Source: Actinomycetota bacterium
Lineage (GTDB): Bacteria > Actinomycetota > Actinomycetes > Streptosporangiales > Streptosporangiaceae
Length of the DNA: 39,149 nt
Direction: 5' to 3'
NCBI GenBank assembly: GCA_003168295.1
Contig: PMST01000664.1
Location: 7,129 to 46,277, forward strand
Shown here: piece after piece, positions 7,558 through 16,100 of the stretch
Position numbering within the stretch: the stretch's first letter is position 1
Layout: every line of letters starts with the position of its first letter
Notes under the pieces: generated by a model
The model's input: only the letters and a program-made list of their open reading frames with translations
Told to the model about the DNA's origin: nothing
The model's database searches: none
Position numbers and translations under genes: made by a program

Positions 7558-9993
7558 GTGAGTGCGGCGAAGCAGGCGAACCAGGCGAACCAGGTGTATG
7601 CGCTGCTGGCCGACGGAACGACGGTCGAGATCCGCGCCGCCACCCCGGACGACTTCGACGCGGTCAAGGCCATGCACGCGGCGATGTCCCCGGATAACAC
7701 CTACATGCGCTTCTTCAATATCAGCCGGGTGGCGGCCGAGGTGGAGGCCCGGCGGATCTGCCGTTACCCCACCCCGGGCAGCGTGGCCCTGCTGGCGGCC
7801 TCGGGCGGCGAGGTGGTCGGCTGCGCCAGCTACGCGGTCCAGGCGGCCGAGCCGGGAACCGCGGAGGTCGCGTTCGCGGTGGCCGACCACATGCACCACC
7901 GCGGCATCGCCACCTTGCTGCTCGAGCATCTGGTCTCCTGGGCCCGGCAACAGCAGCTCACGGCGTTCACCGCGCAGACCCTGTCCGAGAACCGGGCGAT
8001 GCTGAACGTCTTCGCCGATGCGGGCCTGCCGGTGAAGCGTCGTTTCGTCGACGGCGTCTACGAGCTGACTTTCCCGCTGCCCGGCGATGACTCCCGGACC
8101 GCTCTGGATGACTACCTGACCGTCGTGGCCGAACGGGAGCGCAGCGCCGAGGCCGCCAGCCTGCGACACGTGTTCGCGCCGGAGTCGGTGGTGGTGGTCG
8201 GCGCGAGCCGGCGCCAGGGAACCGCGGGCCGGGCCATCCTGGACAACATCGCGGCCGGCGGGTACGCCGGCCGCCTGTACCCGGTGAACCCTCACGCTGA
8301 CGAGATCGCCGGCGAGCAGTGCCTCGCCTCGGTCCTCGACCTGCCCGAGCCGGCCGACCTGGCGGTGATCGCCGTGCCCCCCGGGGCGGTGCTCGAGGTG
8401 GCCGAGCAGTGCGGCCAGCGCGGGGTGCGGTCCCTGGTGGTGATCACCTCCGGGCTGGACGCCGCCGCCTGTGCCGCCCTGCTCGCGGTATGCCGCCGCC
8501 ATGGCATGCGGCTGGTCGGCCCCGACGGCTTCGGCGTGGCGGTGCCCGGCATCGGGCTCAACGCGACGTTCGCCGCCCGTCCGCCGCGGCCCGGGGTGGC
8601 CGGGCTGGTGATGCAGTCTGGCGGCCTGGGGTTTGCCCTGGTGGATCGGCTGTCTCAGGTCGGCGTCGGGATCTCCTCGTTCGCCTCGGTCGGCCCTAAG
8701 CTTGACGTGTCAAGTAACGACCTGCTGCTGTGGTGGGAGCACGACGGGGTGACAAAGGTCGCCGTGCTGTACATCGAGTCGTTCGGTAATCCGCGCAAGT
8801 TCGCCCGCACGGCCCGCCGGGTCGGCGCGGTCATGCCGGTTCTCACCGTGCTGGCCGGCCGTTCGCCGGCCGGCCAGCACCCGGGCACCGGTTCGGCTCC
8901 GCTCCGCCTCGGCCGCGAGGCACTGTTCGAGCAGGCCGGGGTCATCACCACGCGCGGGTTCGGCGAGCTGATCGAGGCCACCGCGCTGCTGGCCAGCCAG
9001 CCGGTTCCGGCCGGGCGCACGGTCGCGATCGTGTCCAATGTGGGCAGCGCGGGGCTGCTGGCCGCCGACGCCTGCACCGACCGGGGCCTGACCGTCCACC
9101 GCGGCCCCGTCGACATGACCGCCACCGTGTGCGGCGAGGACTTCCGCCAGTGCCTGGAGTTGCTCGCGGCCGACCAGGAGGTGGACGCGCTTATCGCGGT
9201 CGTCCTGCCCACCGGCGCTACCGGTGACCTGGTCCAGGCCGTCCAGCAGGCGGACGTGGGCATCCCGCTGGCCGTCGTGGTGCTCAACCAGCCAGAATCT
9301 GTCCGGCTGCTGCCGCGGCCCGCCGGCGGGCAGGTGCCCGCCTACGGTTACCCGGAGGCCGCCGTGGCCGCGCTGGCCCGCGCGGCGACCTACGGGGCAT
9401 GGCGGGCCGAGCCGCGCGGCCGGGTCCATGACTTCCCCGACATCAAGACGGCGAAGGCCCGCGCGCTCACCCGCGAGTTTCTCGGCCAGGCACCGCAGGG
9501 CGGCTGGCTCGCCCCCCATCAGGCGGCCGACCTGCTGCGCTGCTACGGGATACCGCTCGCGGACGGCGAAGGCGACTGCACCGAGACCGCGGCACGAGCG
9601 GACGGTGTCGAAGTGATCGTCCGGGTGGCCGCCGACCATACCTTCGGTCCGCTGGTGATGTTCGGGCTCGGCGGGGTCGACCCAAGAACGTCCGAGGTGT
9701 TCGCGGACTCCTCGGCCCGGCTCACGCCGCTGACCGACACCGACGCGGACAAGCTGATCCGATCGGCCCGCTCCGCGCGGCTGCTTTCCGGCGGCGGCCG
9801 CCCGGCGGCCGACCTGACGGCCCTGCGCGACCTGCTGCTGCGGGTCTCCCGGCTCGCCGACGACCTGCCCGAGGTCGCCGGCCTCGACCTCGATCCGGTC
9901 ATCGCCCGGCCGGACCGGGCTGTCGTCGCGGACGCCCGGATCAAGCTGGCGCCCTTCCAGCCCCGGGACCCGTTCCTGCGCAGGCTGCGCTGA
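7558..9993 (+). CDS. GNAT acetyltransferase fused to NDP-forming acyl-CoA synthetase-like domains (PatA-like)
   Basis: About 811 residues. Residues 20-175 are a GNAT domain, with the acetyl-CoA loop around HHRGIATLL (113-121). From about 203 follow the CoA-binding domain of NDP-forming acyl-CoA synthetases (VVVVGASRRQGTAG) and the succinyl-CoA-ligase-like domains (VMQSGGLG at 351-358). The C-terminal ATP-grasp part is short: residues 661-683 lead directly into GVEVIV, so roughly 50-60 residues holding the usual lysine strand and HK motif appear to be missing. GPNC-like and SHTG-like active-site signatures are also altered (GPDGFG, QHPGTGS). Family members are protein lysine acetyltransferases that often control acetyl-CoA synthetase; here the synthetase part may only sense ligands (inference). 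The start GTG 7558 has a weak ribosome site; ATG 7489 is an alternative. Confidence 0.85.
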   Translation: MSAAKQANQANQVYALLADGTTVEIRAATPDDFDAVKAMHAAMSPDNTYMRFFNISRVAAEVEARRICRYPTPGSVALLAASGGEVVGCASYAVQAAEPGTAEVAFAVADHMHHRGIATLLLEHLVSWARQQQLTAFTAQTLSENRAMLNVFADAGLPVKRRFVDGVYELTFPLPGDDSRTALDDYLTVVAERERSAEAASLRHVFAPESVVVVGASRRQGTAGRAILDNIAAGGYAGRLYPVNPHADEIAGEQCLASVLDLPEPADLAVIAVPPGAVLEVAEQCGQRGVRSLVVITSGLDAAACAALLAVCRRHGMRLVGPDGFGVAVPGIGLNATFAARPPRPGVAGLVMQSGGLGFALVDRLSQVGVGISSFASVGPKLDVSSNDLLLWWEHDGVTKVAVLYIESFGNPRKFARTARRVGAVMPVLTVLAGRSPAGQHPGTGSAPLRLGREALFEQAGVITTRGFGELIEATALLASQPVPAGRTVAIVSNVGSAGLLAADACTDRGLTVHRGPVDMTATVCGEDFRQCLELLAADQEVDALIAVVLPTGATGDLVQAVQQADVGIPLAVVVLNQPESVRLLPRPAGGQVPAYGYPEAAVAALARAATYGAWRAEPRGRVHDFPDIKTAKARALTREFLGQAPQGGWLAPHQAADLLRCYGIPLADGEGDCTETAARADGVEVIVRVAADHTFGPLVMFGLGGVDPRTSEVFADSSARLTPLTDTDADKLIRSARSARLLSGGGRPAADLTALRDLLLRVSRLADDLPEVAGLDLDPVIARPDRAVVADARIKLAPFQPRDPFLRRLR
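7570..7596 (+). repeat. 9-bp x3 coding repeat at the GNAT/ACS N-terminus
   Basis: Three near-identical 9-bp units (AAGCAGGCG, AACCAGGCG, AACCAGGTG) encode the low-complexity sequence QANQANQ just after the proposed start codon. The region is outside any conserved domain. Confidence 0.85.
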
Positions 9994-10001
9994 TGACCCG
10001 C

Positions 10002-10062
10002 CACACCACGATAAGTAACCACCACACTGCGACACGTAACCCGTCACACCACGACACGCCTG
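10002..10062 (+). repeat. three imperfect 18-bp direct repeats upstream of the CBM48 gene
   Basis: Copies at 10002-10019, 10023-10040 and 10045-10062 share the pattern CACACYRCGAYAMGTAAC (third copy diverged at its end). The period is 21-22 bp, about two helical turns, so proteins bound to each copy would lie on the same face of the DNA. They sit about 90-150 bp before the start codon of the CBM48 gene, upstream of an AT-rich GATAAT at 10106-10111. A regulator-binding array is a reasonable reading but not proven. Confidence 0.6.
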
Positions 10063-10152
10063 GCGCGATCTGGGCAATATCACCAACCGCGCCCGCGATT
10101 TTGGGGATAATTAGCTCGAACTGGTGATTGAACACTGGAGTGGAGCGATCAG

Positions 10153-10434
10153 ATGATCAAGGCAACCAGGCCCGGGCGCGACGGCAGCATCCGTGTCACC
10201 TTCGCGCTGCCGGCCGATGAGCCGGTCGGCGCCGTGTCCGTGGTGGGCAGCTTCAACGACTGGAATCCGTTCGCGCACCCGCTGCGGCGGCGCGCCAACC
10301 GGACCCGGAGCGCCGCGGTGACCGTCCAGGCCGGCACCACCCTGCATTTCCGCTACCTCGCCGAGGGCGGCGTCTGGTTCGACGACGAAACGCTGCCCGC
10401 ACGCGAAGGGCAAGGGGTCACCCTCACGGTCTGA
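10153..10434 (+). CDS. stand-alone CBM48 / isoamylase N-terminal-like protein
   Basis: A 93-residue protein made almost entirely of an early-set (CBM48-like) beta-sandwich, the module that precedes the catalytic domain in glycogen branching and debranching enzymes and forms the glycogen-binding module of AMPK. The characteristic core is VSVVGSFNDWNPFAHPL at about residues 30-46, followed by strands ending in LHFRYLAEGGVWFDDE. There is no catalytic domain. GGAG lies upstream of the ATG at a workable distance. It converges on phosphoglucomutase with a 10-bp gap and lies next to alpha-glucan genes, so binding of glycogen or another alpha-glucan is likely. Whether it acts as a carrier, regulator or scaffold is unknown. 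Confidence 0.82.
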   Translation: MIKATRPGRDGSIRVTFALPADEPVGAVSVVGSFNDWNPFAHPLRRRANRTRSAAVTVQAGTTLHFRYLAEGGVWFDDETLPAREGQGVTLTV

Positions 10435-10444
10435 CCCGCGACCC

Positions 10445-12082
10445 TCAGCCGATGGCGGCAGCGACGATCTCCCGCGCCTGCTCCTGGATCTCGGCGAGGT
10501 GCTCCGGGCCGCGGAACGACTCGGCGTACAGCTTGTAGACGTCTTCGGTGCCCGACGGCCGGGCCGCGAACCAGCCGGAGGCGGCGACCACCTTGAGCCC
10601 GCCGATCGGGGCGCCGTTGCCCGGCGCGGTGGTCAGCGCCGCGATGATCTTCTCGCCCGCGAGCTCACTCGCGGAGACCTGGGCGGGGGAGAGCTTGGCC
10701 AGCGCCGCCTTCTGCTCCCTGGTCGCCGCGGTGTCGATGCGGGCGTAGGCGGGCGCCCCGTAGCGGTCGGTCAGGCCGCGGTAGAGCTGCGAGGGTGTGC
10801 GCCCGGTCACGGCGGTGATCTCGGAGGCGAGCAGGGCGAGGATGATCCCGTCCTTATCGGTGGTCCAGACCGAGCCGTCGCGCTGCAGGAACGACGCCCC
10901 GGCGCTTTCCTCACCGCCGAAGGCCACCGAACCGTCAAGCAGCCCCGGCACGAACCACTTGAAGCCGACCGGGACCTCGAGCAGGGCCCGGTCCAGGCCC
11001 TCGGTCACCCGGTCGATCATCGAGGAGCTGACCAGCGTCTTGCCCACCGCCGCGCCGCCCGGCCAGCCGTCCCGGTGCCGGTAGAGGTAGTCGATGGCGA
11101 CCGCGAGGTAGTGATTGGGGTTCATCAGCCCTCCGTCGGGGGTGACGATGCCGTGCCGGTCGGCGTCAGTGTCGTTCCCGGTGGCGATCGCGAACTCGTG
11201 CTGGCGGGCGATCAGGCTGGCCATGGCGAACGGCGACGAGCAGTCCATCCGGATCTTGCCGTCCCAGTCCAGCGTCATGAACCGGAACGTGGCGTCCACG
11301 TCCGGGTTGACCACGGTCAGGTCCAGGCCGTAACGCTCGCCGATCTCGCCCCAGTAGGCCACGCTGGCCCCGCCGAGCGGGTCCGCGCCGATGCGCACCC
11401 CGGCCTCCTTGATCACGGCCAGGTCCACCACCTGTCCCAGCGCCGACACGTAGCTGCCGAGGAAGTCGAACGTGCCGGTGGTATCCGCCGCGGCCGCCCG
11501 TGCGTACGGTATCCGCCGGACCCCTTTCAGCCCGTCGGCCAGCAGCTCGTTCGCCCGGTCCTGAATCTGCGTGGTGATGTCGGTGCCGGCCGGGCCGCCG
11601 TCGGGCGGGTTGTACTTGAAACCGCCGTCCGGCGGGGGGTTGTGCGACGGGGTGACCACGATCCCGTCGGCGCGGGATCCCGGGCCTGACGCGTTGTGCG
11701 CCAGGATCGCGCGGGACACCGCCGGCGTCGGCGTGTACCCGCCGCGGGCGTCGAGGCTGACCCACACCCCGTTGGCGGCGAGCACCTCGAGCGCGCTGAG
11801 GCGGGCTGGCTCGGACAGCGCGTGCGTGTCCGCGCCCAGGTACAGCGGTCCGTCGATGCCCTGGCTGGCCCGGTACTCGCAGATGGCCTGCGTGGTGGCC
11901 AGGATGTGATCCTCGTTGAACGTCGCGGTGAAGGCCGATCCGCGATGGCCGGACGTGCCGAACGACACCCGCTGCGCGCTATCACCAGGGTCGGGATGCA
12001 CGGTGTAGTAGGCGGTCACTAGCTTCGCGACGTCGACCAGGTCTTCAGCGGCAGCGGGCTGTCCCGCACGGGGATCTACCAT
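10445..12082 (-). CDS. pgm: alpha-D-glucose-phosphate-specific phosphoglucomutase
   Basis: A 545-residue enzyme that interconverts glucose-1-phosphate and glucose-6-phosphate, linking glycogen and sugar-nucleotide synthesis to glycolysis. The phosphoserine loop TPSHNPP places the active Ser at residue 146, the same number as in E. coli Pgm. Also visible are FGTSGHRG (41-48), the metal loop DTDADRHG, the sugar-binding GGEESAG and the phosphate-binding RPSGTED near the end. Length equals the E. coli enzyme (546). The ATG at 12082 is chosen because longer versions would overlap the divergent GH13 gene. No Shine-Dalgarno sequence is visible, so the mRNA may be leaderless or have a poor initiation site. 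Confidence 0.93.
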   Translation of the reverse strand: MVDPRAGQPAAAEDLVDVAKLVTAYYTVHPDPGDSAQRVSFGTSGHRGSAFTATFNEDHILATTQAICEYRASQGIDGPLYLGADTHALSEPARLSALEVLAANGVWVSLDARGGYTPTPAVSRAILAHNASGPGSRADGIVVTPSHNPPPDGGFKYNPPDGGPAGTDITTQIQDRANELLADGLKGVRRIPYARAAAADTTGTFDFLGSYVSALGQVVDLAVIKEAGVRIGADPLGGASVAYWGEIGERYGLDLTVVNPDVDATFRFMTLDWDGKIRMDCSSPFAMASLIARQHEFAIATGNDTDADRHGIVTPDGGLMNPNHYLAVAIDYLYRHRDGWPGGAAVGKTLVSSSMIDRVTEGLDRALLEVPVGFKWFVPGLLDGSVAFGGEESAGASFLQRDGSVWTTDKDGIILALLASEITAVTGRTPSQLYRGLTDRYGAPAYARIDTAATREQKAALAKLSPAQVSASELAGEKIIAALTTAPGNGAPIGGLKVVAASGWFAARPSGTEDVYKLYAESFRGPEHLAEIQEQAREIVAAAIG

Positions 12083-12100
12083 GCCGTCATACTGGCACGC
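12083..12100. promoter_or_regulatory. 18-bp gap between divergent start codons
   Basis: Only 18 bp separate the ATG of pgm (minus) from the ATG of the GH13 gene (plus). Neither has a recognisable ribosome-binding site. The hexamer CATACT (AGTATG on the other strand) sits about 7 nt before the GH13 ATG and 4-6 nt before the pgm ATG, a spacing compatible with a -10 element driving leaderless mRNAs. The promoter of each gene must otherwise lie within the coding sequence of the other. Confidence 0.45.
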
Positions 12101-13822
12101 ATGACCATCAAGCGCGACAGCAGATGGCGGCGATGGGTCGTCTACCAGGTGTATCCGAGAAGCTTCGCGGACTCCGACGGGGACGGCGTCGGCGACCTGC
12201 GGGGTGTGCTGGCCCGCCTGGATTACCTCCAGCGCCTGGGTGTCGACGTCATCTGGATGAGCCCTGTCTACCGGTCGCCGATGGACGACAACGGCTATGA
12301 CATCAGCGATTACACCGACATCGACCCGCTGTTCGGGACGCTGGCCGACCTGGACGAGCTCGTCGCCGACCTGCACGCCCGCGGCATGCGGCTGGTCATG
12401 GACCTGGTAGTGAACCACACCTCAGACGAACACCCGTGGTTCATCGAGTCTCGCTCCAGCCGGGACAATCCCAAACGGGACTGGTACTGGTGGCGTGATC
12501 CCCGCCCGGGTTCGACGCCCGGCACGCCCGGCGCGGAGCCGACCAACTGGGAGTCGCACTTCTCCGGCCCGACCTGGACCTTCCACGAGGCGACCGGCCA
12601 GTACTACCTGCATATCTTCTCGCGTAAGCAACCCGACCTGAACTGGGAGAACCCCGAGGTCCGCCAGGCCGTCTACGCGATGATGCGGTGGTGGCTGGAC
12701 CGCGGCGTGGACGGCTTCCGGATGGACGTGATCAACATGATCAGCAAGGACACGTCCCTGCCAGACACCACGCCCCGGCCCGGCTCGCTGTACGGGCCGG
12801 GCGATCAGTACTTCGCCTGCGGTCCGCGCAACCACGAGTTCCTGCTCCAGATGTACCGCGAGGTCTTCGCCGGCCGGGACGCCCACGTGCTCACCGTCGG
12901 CGAGATGCCCGGGGTCACCATCCCCCAGGCGGTCCTGTTCACCGCCCCCGAACGACACGAGCTCGACATGGTGTTCCAGTTCGAGCACGTTCAGCTGGAC
13001 ATCGGCGCGAACAAGTATGACCTGCGCCCGCTGCACCTGCCTGACCTGAAGGCGTCGATGGCCGCCTGGCAGGCGGGCCTGGCCGGGCGCGGCTGGAACT
13101 CGCTGTACTTCGGCAACCACGACCAGCCGCGCTCGCTGTCGCGGTTCGGCGACGACGGCGAGCACCGGGTGGCCTCGGCCAAGACCCTGGCCACCGTCCT
13201 GCACATGCACCAGGGCACGCCGTACGTATACCAGGGCGACGAGCTGGGAATGGCCAACGCGCCGTTCGCCGCCATCGCCGACTACCGGGATATCCAGGCA
13301 CTCAACTTCTATGCCGAAGCGGCCGCGCGCGCCGGTGCCAAACTGCCCGCTCTCCTGCTTGCGATGGCCCGGATGAGCCGTGACCAGGGCCGTACCCCGG
13401 TGCAGTGGGACGCCTCGCCCGGCGCCGGCTTCACCGCCGGCACCCCCTGGATCGCCATCAACCCGGACTACACCAAGGTGAACGCGGCCGCCGAGGTCGG
13501 CGACCCCGCCTCGGTGTTCGAGCACTACCGGCAGCTCATCGCCTTGCGCCACGCCGATTCCGTGATCACCGACGGCGACTTCGAACTCCTGCTTCCCGAT
13601 CACCCGGCGATCTGGGCTTTCGTCCGCCGCGGGGCCGAGGCCGAACTGCTGGTCGCCGCGAACTTCTCCTCGGCCGCGGTCAAGGCGCCGCTGCCGCTGG
13701 ACGGCGGGTGGGCCGCCGCCCCGGTCGTGCTGGCCAACCTCCCCGGCGCCCCGCTCCGCCCGCTGCCCGACCTGGAGCTGCGGCCCTGGGAGTCACTCGT
13801 CTGGCGCCGGGCCGCAGGCTAA
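12101..13822 (+). CDS. GH13 oligo-1,6-glucosidase / alpha-glucosidase
   Basis: A 573-residue cytoplasmic glycoside hydrolase of family GH13, most like subfamily 31. The (beta/alpha)8 barrel opens with [21 protein letters not shown]. The four conserved regions are visible: [11 protein letters not shown] (101-111), GFRMDVIN with nucleophile Asp209, VGEMPG with acid/base Glu268, and FGNHDQPR with Asp341. Val follows the nucleophile Asp, the residue linked in this subfamily to preference for alpha-1,6 linkages over alpha-1,4. No signal peptide is seen. It therefore likely hydrolyses short isomalto- or panose-type sugars to glucose. It is divergent from pgm, which would process glucose phosphates from the same pool. 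Transglycosylation or a sucrose-related activity cannot be excluded. Confidence 0.9.
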   Translation: MTIKRDSRWRRWVVYQVYPRSFADSDGDGVGDLRGVLARLDYLQRLGVDVIWMSPVYRSPMDDNGYDISDYTDIDPLFGTLADLDELVADLHARGMRLVMDLVVNHTSDEHPWFIESRSSRDNPKRDWYWWRDPRPGSTPGTPGAEPTNWESHFSGPTWTFHEATGQYYLHIFSRKQPDLNWENPEVRQAVYAMMRWWLDRGVDGFRMDVINMISKDTSLPDTTPRPGSLYGPGDQYFACGPRNHEFLLQMYREVFAGRDAHVLTVGEMPGVTIPQAVLFTAPERHELDMVFQFEHVQLDIGANKYDLRPLHLPDLKASMAAWQAGLAGRGWNSLYFGNHDQPRSLSRFGDDGEHRVASAKTLATVLHMHQGTPYVYQGDELGMANAPFAAIADYRDIQALNFYAEAAARAGAKLPALLLAMARMSRDQGRTPVQWDASPGAGFTAGTPWIAINPDYTKVNAAAEVGDPASVFEHYRQLIALRHADSVITDGDFELLLPDHPAIWAFVRRGAEAELLVAANFSSAAVKAPLPLDGGWAAAPVVLANLPGAPLRPLPDLELRPWESLVWRRAAG

Positions 13823-13845
13823 CCTCCAGCAAGGCTGCTATCTTG

Positions 13846-13874
13846 GTAGTAACAGATAGGAATCACCGTACTAC
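13846..13874. promoter_or_regulatory. inverted repeat upstream of the six-gene operon
   Basis: GTAGTA (13846-13851) and TACTAC (13869-13874) form a short dyad in a 113-bp AT-richer gap before the response-regulator gene; centres are 23 bp apart, about two helical turns. A TTGATCAA palindrome follows close by. This is where the promoter of the operon is expected; the operator reading is tentative. Confidence 0.4.
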
Positions 13875-13935
13875 TCATTGTTGATCAAATAAAGGGGAAC
13901 GGTCAGCGAGGGTCCAGGGCGGTGAACGGGGCCTC

Positions 13936-14997
13936 ATGGAAGCTAGCGTGCCTGACCAGCAGGCTGGACGCATACTGCTGATCGACGACGATCCCGCCCT
14001 CGGCGGGTACCTGACGCGGGTGCTGCGGAAGCGCGGCGGTTTCGACGTCACTCACCAGCTCGAGGCGACCGCCGCGCTGCGATGCATCGAGACCGAGCAG
14101 TGGGATCTGCTCATCACCGATATCGAGATGCCGGGCATGACGGGGCTCGAACTCCTGGAGCGGGTCCGCAAGCTGGAACCCGACCTACCGGTCGCCGTGC
14201 TCACCGGGAACCCGACGGTGAGTTACGCGATCTCGGCGCTGCGTAGCGCGGCCGCCGAATTCCTGCAGAAGCCCATCGGTGCGCAGGAGCTGGTCGACAA
14301 GGCGACCGAGCTCATCGCGGCCGGCCGGGCCCTGCGGGCCGCGGGCCGGGAGACGGTACTGGCCATCGGGGCCCACCCCGATGACGTCGAAATCGGCGCG
14401 GCTGGCACGCTGCTGGCTCACAAGGCGGCCGGCCACACGGTGGCGATCTTGACCCTTTCCCGCGGCGCACACGGCGGAGACCAGGCCCAGCGGGCCCGTG
14501 AGTCGCAGGAGGCCGCCGCGGTCATCGGTGCCCGGCTGTTCCTGGATGACCTGCAGGACACCCTCATTGCGGAGGGTAACCCGACCATCGGCGTCATCGA
14601 CCGGGTCATCGCGGAAGTCCAGCCGACGATCGTCTACACGCACTCCATTCACGACGTCCACCAAGACCATCGCAACACCCACCGTGCGGCCATGGTCGCC
14701 GCCCGGCGGGTGGGCCGTGTCTACTGCTTCCAGTCCCCGTCGGCCACCGTCGACTACCGGCCGACCCACTTCATGACCATCGATGATCACATCGACGGCA
14801 AGCTGAAGGCCATCGACACGTTCGGTTCCCAGGTCGACGTGCGTGATTACCTCGAACCCGCGCTGATCACCTCCACGGCCCGCTACTGGTCCCGGTATTG
14901 CGGAGGCAGTTACGCGGAGCCGTTCGAGGTCATCCGCGACCGCGCGGCCGCCCTCCCGGCCCGCGCCGCCGGCAGCAATGAGCTCGTGACGCCATGA
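13936..14997 (+). CDS. response regulator receiver domain fused to PIG-L (LmbE-like) N-deacetylase
   Basis: A 353-residue two-domain protein. Residues 10-130 are a receiver domain with acidic pocket DDD (17-19), phosphoacceptor Asp62 (TDIEMPG), switch Thr90 and Lys112 (QKP). Residues 138-335 are a PIG-L/LmbE zinc deacetylase, with AHPDDVEIG (146-154) and HQDHRNTH (242-249) as the metal and catalytic motifs. PIG-L enzymes remove acetyl groups from N-acetylglucosamine-type sugars, as in MshB of mycothiol synthesis or GlcNAc-PI deacetylase. There is no DNA-binding output domain, so phosphorylation would control an enzyme, as in CheB. It is the first gene of a coupled operon ending in a hybrid histidine kinase, its likely partner. 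The start is preceded by only a weak GGGG; GTG at residue 5 is an alternative. Confidence 0.9.
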   Translation: MEASVPDQQAGRILLIDDDPALGGYLTRVLRKRGGFDVTHQLEATAALRCIETEQWDLLITDIEMPGMTGLELLERVRKLEPDLPVAVLTGNPTVSYAISALRSAAAEFLQKPIGAQELVDKATELIAAGRALRAAGRETVLAIGAHPDDVEIGAAGTLLAHKAAGHTVAILTLSRGAHGGDQAQRARESQEAAAVIGARLFLDDLQDTLIAEGNPTIGVIDRVIAEVQPTIVYTHSIHDVHQDHRNTHRAAMVAARRVGRVYCFQSPSATVDYRPTHFMTIDDHIDGKLKAIDTFGSQVDVRDYLEPALITSTARYWSRYCGGSYAEPFEVIRDRAAALPARAAGSNELVTP

Positions 14998-16100
14998 CGG
15001 CGCCTAACCAGCTGGGGCCTAACCAGCTGGGGCCTGACCAGCTGGGGATTGACCAGCTGGGGTCCGGCCGTCCGGGACGTGTACTGCGTGTCCTGGTCAC
15101 GGGCGCGGGCGGTCCCGCCGCGATCGCCGCGATGAAATCGCTGCGCGCCGATGAATCGGTGCAGCTCCTCGCCGCGGACATGGATTCCTGGGCGGCCGGG
15201 CTGTACCTGGTTCCGGCCCGGGCGCGGACCCTCATCCCGGCGGGCGCGGCTCCTGGCTTCGCCGATGCCCTGCTGACCCGGTGCCTCGCGCTGGGCGTGG
15301 ACGTGGTCCTGCCGACCGTCGACACCGAGCTGCAACCGCTGGCCCGGGCGCGGGAGGCGTTCACGGCCGCCGGCATCGGCCTGCTGCTGGCGCCCGCCGC
15401 CGCGCTGGACGTTATCCTCGACAAGCTCGCGCTGGCCGAGCACTGCGCCGGGATCGTTCAGGTCCCTCGCACCGAGCTTTTCGGGCCTTCTGTCGATCCG
15501 GCCACCTGGACCTATCCCCTCATCGTCAAGCCGCGGCAGGGCAGCGGATCGCGCGGCATCATCACGGTGGCCTCCGCCGCGGAACTGGCCGGGCTCGATC
15601 GCTCACCGAGCCTGATCGTCCAGGAGTTCCTGCCCGGCGAGGAATACTCCGTCGACGTGCTGGCCGACGCGGCCGGACGTGTGATCGCGTCCGTCCCGCG
15701 CCTTCGGGCCCGGGTCGATTCAGGTGTGTCAGTGGGTGGCCTGACGGTTCACGACCCCGAGATCGAGCAGTTCGGGCGGGCCGTCGCCCAGGCGACCGGC
15801 ATTACCTTCGTCGCTAACGTGCAGTGCAAACGTGACCATCACGGCTCACCCGCGCTGCTCGAGGTGAACCCGAGGATGCCGGGCACGCTCGGGCTCACCA
15901 TCGCCAGCGGTGTCGACATGCCCAGGCTCGCGCTCGCCGCCCTGCTCGGGCGGCCGCTTCCGGCGTCGATCGGGTTCCGCGAGCGGGCCGTGGTCCGCTT
16001 CCTCGACGAGCTCTTCCTCGATCCCGCCGACATCTCCAGCGTCGGGCTGAACCCAAAAGCCCCAAAGACCCCGGAGAACCTGGAGACGAGCCCGGCATGA
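14994..16100 (+). CDS. ATP-grasp ligase (carbamoyl-phosphate-synthase-like fold)
   Basis: A 368-residue enzyme. After an odd N-terminal repeat (residues 5-24, four copies of an NQLGP-like pentapeptide) comes a pre-ATP-grasp domain beginning VLRVLVTGAGGPAA. The ATP-grasp domain shows YPLIVKPRQGSGSRG, the hinge segment IVQEFLPGEEYSVDV and the metal-binding LLEVNPRMPG. ATP-grasp enzymes join a carboxylate to an amine or thiol through an acyl phosphate. Its start overlaps the deacetylase stop by 4 bp (ATGA), so the two are translationally coupled. An attractive idea is that it acylates the amine freed by the PIG-L domain (inference). The conserved part could also start at a GTG near 15079, dropping the repeats. 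Confidence 0.87.
   Translation: MTAPNQLGPNQLGPDQLGIDQLGSGRPGRVLRVLVTGAGGPAAIAAMKSLRADESVQLLAADMDSWAAGLYLVPARARTLIPAGAAPGFADALLTRCLALGVDVVLPTVDTELQPLARAREAFTAAGIGLLLAPAAALDVILDKLALAEHCAGIVQVPRTELFGPSVDPATWTYPLIVKPRQGSGSRGIITVASAAELAGLDRSPSLIVQEFLPGEEYSVDVLADAAGRVIASVPRLRARVDSGVSVGGLTVHDPEIEQFGRAVAQATGITFVANVQCKRDHHGSPALLEVNPRMPGTLGLTIASGVDMPRLALAALLGRPLPASIGFRERAVVRFLDELFLDPADISSVGLNPKAPKTPENLETSPA
15006..15065 (+). repeat. four 15-bp tandem repeats at the 5' end of the ATP-grasp gene
   Basis: Units at 15006, 15021, 15036 and 15051 share RACCAGCTGGGGNYY; the first two are identical (AACCAGCTGGGGCCT). Each holds the 8-bp palindrome CCAGCTGG and encodes N/D-QLG-x. They precede the conserved domain and look like a slippage-generated extension or a length-variable tract. 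Confidence 0.95.
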
